From positions 1 to 5,270 of the forward strand of contig CAKMQF010000078.1 in assembly GCA_927911745.1 (NCBI GenBank): 5,270 nt of DNA, written 5' to 3'. Under the pieces are notes generated by a model. It was not told the DNA's origin and searched no databases. It saw nothing but the letters and a program-made list of their open reading frames with translations. Positions 4,274 to 5,270 of the stretch are shown one piece after another; position 1 is the first letter of the stretch, and every line of letters starts with the position of its first letter. Position numbers and translations under genes: made by a program. Source of the stretch: an uncultured Gemella sp. Lineage in GTDB: Bacteria > Bacillota > Bacilli > Staphylococcales > Gemellaceae.

Positions 4274-5270
4274 ATGATAAAAAAAGAATTTAGTAGCCTT
4301 TTAAAGAGCAAAGGGTTAAAAGCTACCATGGCTACCGTTCTTCTAGTTCCTGTCCTATATTCAGGAACTTTCCTAAAATCTGTTTGGAATCCATATGACA
4401 ACACTGGAAACATGAAAGTTGGAGTTGTTAATCTAGACCAAAAAAGTAGATTTTAATGGAAAAACTCTAGAAGTCGGGAATTCCGATGGTCGAAAAAACT
4501 AAAAGATAACAAAAAAGTAATTGGCAATTCGTCGATAAAGATACAGCCGATAAAGAATTACGAGAAGGAGACTACTACATGGTAGTTACAATACCACAAA
4601 ACTTCTCCAAAAATGCTACATCATTATCAAACGATAACCCAGAAAAAATGAACATCGACTTTACTACTAACTTTACTAAGAGTAAAAACGGTGAAAAAAT
4701 TATGGAAACTGTAGCGAGTAACTTAACGAATACCGTTAAAGATCAAGTTGTAAAAACTTATACAGCTACTCTATACAGTAAGTTTTCTGAGATTGGTTCT
4801 TCACTTCAAAAAGCAGCCGATGCTTCAAACCAACTGAACAATGGACTTGGTCGTCTTAGCGAAGGAGGTCAAAAACTTGGAAGTGGTATTAATCAACTTG
4901 CTGACGGTTCAGGTCGCCTTTCTGCTGGACTTGGTCGTCTTAGTGAAGGTGGCGCTAAACTAAGTGGCGGTATCGATCAACTTACCGATGGTTCGGGTCG
5001 CCTTTCTGCCGGACTTGGTCGCCTTAGCGAAGGTGGCGCTAAACTAAGTAGCGGTATTGATCAACTATCTGAAGGATCATGGCGTCTGACTGCCGGACTT
5101 TATCGCCTTAGCATGGTGGTTCTAAACTTGGTAATGGAATTAATGAACTTTCTAATGGTTCTAAACGTCTAACTGATGGGCTTTCTCGTCTTAGCGATGG
5201 CGGTTCTAAACTTGGTAATGGAATTAATGAACTTTCTAATGGTTCTAAAACGTCTAACTGATGGGCTTTC
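4274..5270 (+). pseudogene. YhgE/Pip-family membrane protein, N-terminal part, with multiple frameshifts; cut by the window end
   Basis: Start at ATG 4274, set by GGAGGA at 4265-4270; the in-frame ATG at 4238 has no such site. The first 58 codons encode a short cytoplasmic start (MIKKEF), one membrane helix (about 18-37) and WNPYDNTGN, the usual opening of YhgE/Pip proteins (phage-infection protein, ABC-2-like C-terminus). The frame stops at 4454, but the sequence continues in shifted frames (VDFNGKTLEVGNS, then KLKDNKKV, then WQFVDKDTADKELREG) into a clean frame from about 4522 to 5110. There MVVTIPQNFSKNAT is typical of the family's extracellular domain, followed by glycine/leucine heptad-like repeats. 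Four indels lie between 4440 and 4521, one near 5111 and one near 5247. Full-length members are roughly 700-900 residues; the multi-helix C-terminus is outside the window. Family sure; whether truly inactive or mis-sequenced is open. Confidence 0.8.
4843..5270 (+). repeat. 84-bp tandem repeats in the YhgE/Pip-like gene
   Basis: Unit starts (GGACTT or GGGCTT) are at 4843, 4927, 5011, 5095, 5178 and 5263, giving spacings of 84, 84, 84, 83 and 85 bp. Each unit encodes 28 residues made of two 14-residue halves of the type GLGRLSEGGAKLSG and GIDQLTDGSGRLSA, a heptad-like pattern expected to form an extended coiled structure outside the membrane. The first units differ from the last two (NELSNGSKRLTDG type), so at least two repeat subtypes are present. 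The array continues past the right edge. Confidence 0.9.

Noticed and set aside
4225..4413. 62-codon minus-strand reading frame over the YhgE-like start
   Set aside because: It lies antisense to the promoter leader and conserved N-terminus of the YhgE-like gene and has no ribosome binding site.
4843..5270. CRISPR-like array
   Set aside because: The copies are contiguous and coding, with 84-bp units and no unique spacers; they are protein repeats.

Overview
The window is a strongly AT-rich, low-GC Gram-positive (Firmicutes) segment. Four things point to a host-associated coccus of the Gemella/Streptococcus kind: a surface protein with a YSIRK signal peptide, AGGAGG-type ribosome binding sites, a YhgE/Pip-type membrane protein with glycine/leucine heptad repeats, and an intergenic two-hairpin repeat that resembles one I remember from streptococci. 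Gemella is my best guess, from general resemblance only.

Layout, left to right. 1-794 (minus) is the N-terminal part of a YSIRK surface protein that runs off the left edge, with its promoter at 855-883. 930-1200 is the left end of an insertion sequence carrying only the helix-turn-helix N-terminus of a transposase. 1294-1480 is a structured intergenic repeat with two long imperfect hairpins. 1528-1887 (plus) holds two tiny ORFs, one secreted-like and one membrane, that I do not recognise. 1943-1983 is an intrinsic terminator for the next minus-strand gene. 1986-2982 (minus) is a class-3-lipase-like alpha/beta hydrolase broken by a single-base frameshift in an A/T run. 2983-3264 is a divergent intergenic region with promoters on both sides. 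3265-3819 (plus) is an intact small flavodoxin-family protein with its own promoter and terminator. 3872-4168 is gene-free AT-rich DNA. 4169-4273 is a good sigma-A-type promoter with a palindrome over the expected transcription start and a hairpin just before the ribosome binding site. 4274-5270 (plus) is the start of a YhgE/Pip-family membrane protein, broken by at least six single-base indels and cut by the right edge.

The genes look like independent single-gene transcription units, not one pathway: a surface protein, a hydrolase, a flavodoxin and a membrane/export protein. The most striking property is that three of the four large genes carry single-base indels, mostly in homopolymers, while the out-of-frame sequence beyond each indel still encodes the expected protein. 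In two places a tandem repeat acts as an internal ruler and proves the indel: 74 instead of 75 bp in the surface protein, and spacings of 84, 84, 84, 83 and 85 bp in the YhgE-like gene. Uncorrected sequencing error or very recent decay explains this best; homopolymer phase variation is a less likely alternative. I did not find convincing evidence of a new multi-gene system. The best leads for new biology are the structured repeat at 1294-1480, the two tiny ORFs behind it, and the dyads controlling the YhgE-like gene.
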